Made by a program: the position numbers and the translations under genes. 7,618 nucleotides of DNA from Candidatus Sulfopaludibacter sp. SbA3 (lineage in GTDB: Bacteria > Acidobacteriota > Terriglobia > 20CM-2-55-15): the NCBI GenBank assembly GCA_945861845.1, contig CAMAWS010000147.1, positions 1 through 7,618 on the forward strand. The letters are read 5' to 3'. Positions 4,633 through 7,618 of the stretch are shown here, piece by piece. Position 1 is the first letter of the stretch. Every line of letters begins with the position of its first letter. The notes beneath the pieces are model-generated. The model was not told the DNA's origin, did no database searches, and saw nothing but the letters and a program-made list of their open reading frames with translations.

Positions 4633-6585
4633 ATGATGCGCAGTTACTTCACACGACTACTGATCGTTGCAGGTTTCTTCCTGCTATTACTGGGCGCCGG
4701 TGTGCTCATGACCCAGGAGGGCGGCCGCGCGCCACTTAATCCGGAACCAGTAGCTGCGGCCAGTGGTATTTACGATTTCTGCATGTCTCCGGACGGCAGA
4801 TCTATCGCATTCATTTCAGGACAGACGGGAAGTTCGGAAATCTGGACGGCAAATGTGGCCGGAGGCCAGCCCAGGAAGGTCACGGATACCGCCGGAATCA
4901 AGAAGCATGTTCGCTGGTCGAACGACGGGAAATGGATCGCGTACGTCGCGGTGCAACCCGGAAAGGCCGGGGACATTCGCCTGGTTAACGCCGCTGACGG
5001 CAATGAAATCGCTGTTACCAAAACATTAGCCGACGAGCGGGAACCCGTATGGTCGCCGGATAGCCGCTCGATTGCGTTCACCGAACGAATCGCTGGACGG
5101 AACCGTATTGCCATCGCCGATCTTGAAACGCTGGAGGTGAGGACCCTCGTCGAGATCTCCGCATCCAGCCTGCAGTGGTCACCCGACGGCAAAGCGATCG
5201 TGTTCGTATCGGATCCCTTGTTGTCCGACGACAAGCGTGACAATGACGACCTTTTCTTGATTTCCGCCGAGGGTGGCCCGCCGAAATTGCTCACGCCCGG
5301 CACACAGCGCTACCGCGATTACTCGCCGTCATGGTCGCCGGACTCGCGCAGCATCGCCTATGCATCGGAGAGTTCCGGCTTCAGCAACATCTACGTCGTA
5401 GATACACAAAGCGGATCGCGGCGGCGGTTGACCAATGAAAACGTGGAGAGTTTTGCCCCGAAGTGGTCGCCAAACGGACAAAGCATCGCCTACGTGCGCA
5501 ACGAAGATGCGCAGTTCCATTTATGGGTGACGCCAGCCGAAGGTGGAGTCCCGGCGAAAATCTCCGATCGCGACGGAGTGAACGGCGGGCTTGAGGACGA
5601 AGACACGAATTTCCGCGGAGGATTGCAGTGGACCGTGGAAGGAGACCGCATAGCATTCACGCACTCGGATCCGGGACGCACATCCGATCTGTGGATGGCC
5701 AGGCTTGACGGAACTCGCGCACTGCAAGTGACCAACTCCATGCCCCCTGAATTGCGCCGCGAAACACGCTTTGTTTCGCCAGACTTCTTGACCTACCGAA
5801 GTTTCGACAGCCAGGAGGTTTCAGCACTCGTATACAAGCCCCGGGGGGTCAAACCCAGGACCGGCCACCCTGCACTGCTCGTGTTCCGCGATGCGCTGGA
5901 GGGACAGCACGCAAAGAACTGGGATCCTTTCATTCAGTTCTTCGTCAGCGACGGCTATGTCGTTTTTGCTCCCAACGTGAGGGGGTCTTCCGGCCGTGGC
6001 AAGGAGTATCGCCAGATGGTCTTCGAGCATGGAGGCGATTACGACGTTCGCGATGCGTTCATCGGGCTCGACCGGCTTTCTTCCGAGGGACTAATTGATG
6101 CCGAACGCGTGGGCGTCTTCGGCGCAGGAACGGGCGGTTTCCTTGTAACCGCAGCGATCGTCAAGGATGAAACACGTTTCAAGGCAGCCGTTTGCCTCTA
6201 CGGGATCGTGGATGCCGTCACCGCCGTGTCGTACCCTGAGATGGCGGGTTGGGCGCGTTACATGATTGGCTCATCGCCAATGACGGCGCCCCTTCCCTAC
6301 TTCGAACGCTCTCTTGTAAATTTCGTCGACAAACTACGCACTCCAATCATCTTTCTTTACACCGGGAGTGACGCATCCGCGCCTTTCCAGCAGCTTCAAC
6401 AGTTCGCCGTCCAGGCCGAGGTGAAGGGGAAGTGGTTCGACTACCGGGTTTTCGAGAACGAATCCGAGGGCTGGCGATATTGGCGCCCCAATAATCTGCG
6501 CCTCTCTCTCGAGGCCATGGATGCTCTCTTCGAAAAACACCTGCTCGGACGCGACAGGGAAATCAGGCTAAGCCGGAATAGATAA
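4633..6585 (+). CDS. S9-family prolyl-oligopeptidase homologue with lost catalytic Ser and His
   Basis: A 650-residue protein. Residues 8-26 are a hydrophobic signal/anchor segment after a short basic N-terminus, so it is exported or inner-membrane anchored with the bulk outside. Residues ~45-365 are a PD40/WD40-like beta-propeller with seven visible repeats (MSPDGRSIAF, RWSNDGKWIAY, VWSPDSRSIAF, QWSPDGKAIVF, SWSPDSRSIAY, KWSPNGQSIAY, QWTVEGDRIAF). Residues ~395-640 are the S9 alpha/beta-hydrolase domain, with conserved NVRGSSGRGKEY (448-459). The nucleophile motif, normally GxSxGG, reads G497-A-G499-T-G-G502, so Ser is Gly. D580 in YTGSD is at the acid position, but the His expected in a GHG/GHGF-like turn is E612 (NESEGW). 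Two of three triad residues are therefore absent while the fold and frame are intact. A pseudo-peptidase with a binding or scaffolding role, like the inactive DPP6/DPP10 relatives, is inferred. The start could be ATG 4633 or 4636; the SD is weak. Its end overlaps the next gene by 18 bp. Confidence 0.9.
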   Translation: MMRSYFTRLLIVAGFFLLLLGAGVLMTQEGGRAPLNPEPVAAASGIYDFCMSPDGRSIAFISGQTGSSEIWTANVAGGQPRKVTDTAGIKKHVRWSNDGKWIAYVAVQPGKAGDIRLVNAADGNEIAVTKTLADEREPVWSPDSRSIAFTERIAGRNRIAIADLETLEVRTLVEISASSLQWSPDGKAIVFVSDPLLSDDKRDNDDLFLISAEGGPPKLLTPGTQRYRDYSPSWSPDSRSIAYASESSGFSNIYVVDTQSGSRRRLTNENVESFAPKWSPNGQSIAYVRNEDAQFHLWVTPAEGGVPAKISDRDGVNGGLEDEDTNFRGGLQWTVEGDRIAFTHSDPGRTSDLWMARLDGTRALQVTNSMPPELRRETRFVSPDFLTYRSFDSQEVSALVYKPRGVKPRTGHPALLVFRDALEGQHAKNWDPFIQFFVSDGYVVFAPNVRGSSGRGKEYRQMVFEHGGDYDVRDAFIGLDRLSSEGLIDAERVGVFGAGTGGFLVTAAIVKDETRFKAAVCLYGIVDAVTAVSYPEMAGWARYMIGSSPMTAPLPYFERSLVNFVDKLRTPIIFLYTGSDASAPFQQLQQFAVQAEVKGKWFDYRVFENESEGWRYWRPNNLRLSLEAMDALFEKHLLGRDREIRLSRNR

Positions 6586-7467
6586 GACAACCCGCAACGC
6601 AGACTCCAGGTCGCGGTGTTGGAAGCTGAATCCCGCTGCAAGCAGTTTTGCAGGCTCAACACGCGCGCTTGCGAGGAGCAATCCATCGGCCATTTCCCCA
6701 AACACGAGACGCGCAGCAAATCCTGGCAAGGGGAAAACTGTGGGGCGAGAAAGAACCCGTCCGAGCGTCCTGGTAAACTCAAGATTGGTTACTGGAACAG
6801 GTGAAACGGCATTGACCGGTCCATGCATCGTTTCTGTCTCAATACAGTGCAGGATGACCGCGCAGAGGTCGGACAGCGTAATCCAGCTCATGTATTGTTC
6901 CCCCGAGCCAACCTTGCCGCCAACGCCCATCTTGAAGGGAAGAAGCATTTTCCCAAGCGCACCTCCCTTGCTGCTGAGCACCACCCCGATTCGAATTTGA
7001 ACAACGCGGATTCCCTTTCGCATGGCGGGATCGGTGGCAACCTCCCACTGGCGGCACACGTCGGGAAGAAATCCAGTCCCCGTGCCGCTGCCCTCGAACA
7101 GAAGTTCATTTCCCCGGTCTCCGTAATACCCTATCGCCGAAGCGCTGACCAGAACACGGGGAGGCCTCGCCATTCCAGCAAGTGTTTCTGACAAAAACCG
7201 CGTTCCCCTGACGCGGCTGTCGCGAATCCGGGCCTTGCGGGCCGCAGTCCAGCGTCCGCCAGCGATATTCTCGCCAGCCAGGTGCACTACTGCGTCACAT
7301 CCTTCAATGCCTGCCCGGTCTATAGTGCCGTCGTCAGGATTCCATCGAGTGGATCCCTGCAGGCCCGCCGAACGCACAAGCCGGCACACGTCATGGCCTG
7401 CGCCGGAAAGAAACGGCGCCAACGCGGATCCCACCATCCCGGTTGATCCTGAAACGAGAATTCTCAC
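6568..7467 (-). CDS. TIGR01777-family SDR/epimerase (YfcH/SDR39U1-like)
   Basis: A 299-residue protein, the usual length for this family. It begins with a Rossmann loop (GSTGMVG, G7-x2-G10-x2-G13), then VVHLAGENIAGGRW, the hallmark block VSASAIGYYGDRG, the RIGVVLSSKGGALGKML block, and a C-terminal DUF1731-type domain (about 245-297) with MADGLLLASARVEP. Members bind NADP(H) but their reaction is unknown; the human homologue is SDR39U1 and the E. coli one YfcH. The family lacks the canonical YxxxK spacing, as here (YYGDRG). The start is GTG 7467, at which the Rossmann strand begins at once. There is no SD, but a TATAAT lies 7 nt upstream, suggesting a leaderless message. The cytochrome gene lies 48 bp upstream on the same strand. 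The stop TAG overlaps the end of the convergent S9-like gene. Confidence 0.93.
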   Translation of the reverse strand: MRILVSGSTGMVGSALAPFLSGAGHDVCRLVRSAGLQGSTRWNPDDGTIDRAGIEGCDAVVHLAGENIAGGRWTAARKARIRDSRVRGTRFLSETLAGMARPPRVLVSASAIGYYGDRGNELLFEGSGTGTGFLPDVCRQWEVATDPAMRKGIRVVQIRIGVVLSSKGGALGKMLLPFKMGVGGKVGSGEQYMSWITLSDLCAVILHCIETETMHGPVNAVSPVPVTNLEFTRTLGRVLSRPTVFPLPGFAARLVFGEMADGLLLASARVEPAKLLAAGFSFQHRDLESALRVVLSIPA

Positions 7468-7474
7468 GTGAAAG

Positions 7475-7480
7475 ATTATA
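7475..7480 (-). promoter_or_regulatory. -10 box just upstream of the TIGR01777 gene
   Basis: A perfect TATAAT on the minus strand, 7 nt before the GTG start codon at 7467. If used, transcription would begin at or next to the start codon. No good -35 is seen (CACCGT is at the 17-nt spacing). Confidence 0.4.
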
Positions 7481-7515
7481 TCGAGGAATCGGGCCGGACG
7501 GTGTCCAGCAGCGGG

Positions 7516-7618
7516 TTAAGGTCTGTAGCCTTCGAGAGTCTTGTGGTCCCTGTAGTATTTTCCGGCTTCGCTGAGGTCGGGCTTGCCAACAGCGTTGTGG
7601 CAATAGATGCACTGCTTC
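7516..7618 (-). CDS. c-type cytochrome, C-terminal fragment (CxxCH)
   Basis: Only the last 34 residues are in the window; the gene enters from the right edge and ends at TAA 7516-7518. The fragment reads KQCIYCHNAVGKPDL...EGYRP, with a CIYCH heme c attachment motif 27 residues before the end. A periplasmic or membrane-attached electron-transfer protein is expected, since CxxCH hemes are attached outside the cytoplasm. The motif is too near the C-terminus for a standard class I mono-heme domain with a distal Met after it, so this is either the last site of a multi-heme protein or a short cytochrome with its other ligand upstream. The fragment alone cannot decide, and a non-heme CxxC protein is possible but less likely. 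Confidence 0.7.
   Translation of the reverse strand, partial: KQCIYCHNAVGKPDLSEAGKYYRDHKTLEGYRP

Noticed and set aside
4633..6585. S9-like gene as a decaying pseudogene
   Set aside because: The 650-codon frame is uninterrupted with signal anchor, seven propeller repeats and a full hydrolase domain; only the catalytic residues have changed.

Overview
The window is a moderately GC-rich stretch of bacterial chromosome with tightly packed genes. It holds six complete protein genes, two that run off the window edges, a convincing 38-codon small ORF, and a selenocysteine tRNA (selC). The gene content fits a soil-type, Gram-negative-like bacterium: a PD40-propeller S9 hydrolase homologue, an extended SDR of the acyl-reductase type, a TPR-linked glycosyltransferase and a CxxCH protein. 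Acidobacteriota or a related phylum is a reasonable guess, but no taxonomic marker proves it. No transposase, integrase, CRISPR array, phage gene or obvious defence system is visible.

Layout. Positions 2-2198 (+): the 3' part of an MGDG-synthase/GT28-like glycosyltransferase, overlapped by 14 bp by an extended SDR; this looks like a coupled lipid or glycolipid module. Positions 2163-3602 (-): a TPR plus GT-B glycosyltransferase that converges on the SDR with a 36-bp tail overlap. Positions 3603-3897: no long gene, but an 87-bp near-perfect palindrome (3646-3732) and a 38-codon, strongly basic ORF (3749-3865, -). Positions 3898-3995 (+): tRNA-Sec(UCA), with a perfect TATAAT 7 nt upstream of its mature 5' end. 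Positions 4088-4450 (-): a single-domain STAS anti-sigma-factor antagonist. Positions 4633-6585 (+): a membrane-anchored S9-type propeller/alpha-beta-hydrolase protein in which the nucleophile Ser and catalytic His are replaced. Positions 6568-7467 (-): a TIGR01777-family SDR that converges on the S9 gene with an 18-bp overlap. Positions 7516-7618 (-): the C-terminal end of a CxxCH c-type cytochrome.

How the parts fit. The first three genes are plausibly concerned with sugar transfer to lipid or protein and with lipid/acyl redox chemistry. The selC gene implies that this organism decodes UGA as selenocysteine, although no selenoprotein gene or selA/selB/selD is in view. The STAS protein would belong to a partner-switching cascade whose kinase and phosphatase lie elsewhere. 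I see no single novel multi-gene system. The observations most worth following up are the selC locus with its start-site promoter and divergent basic microprotein, the catalytically disarmed S9 homologue, and the long palindrome.
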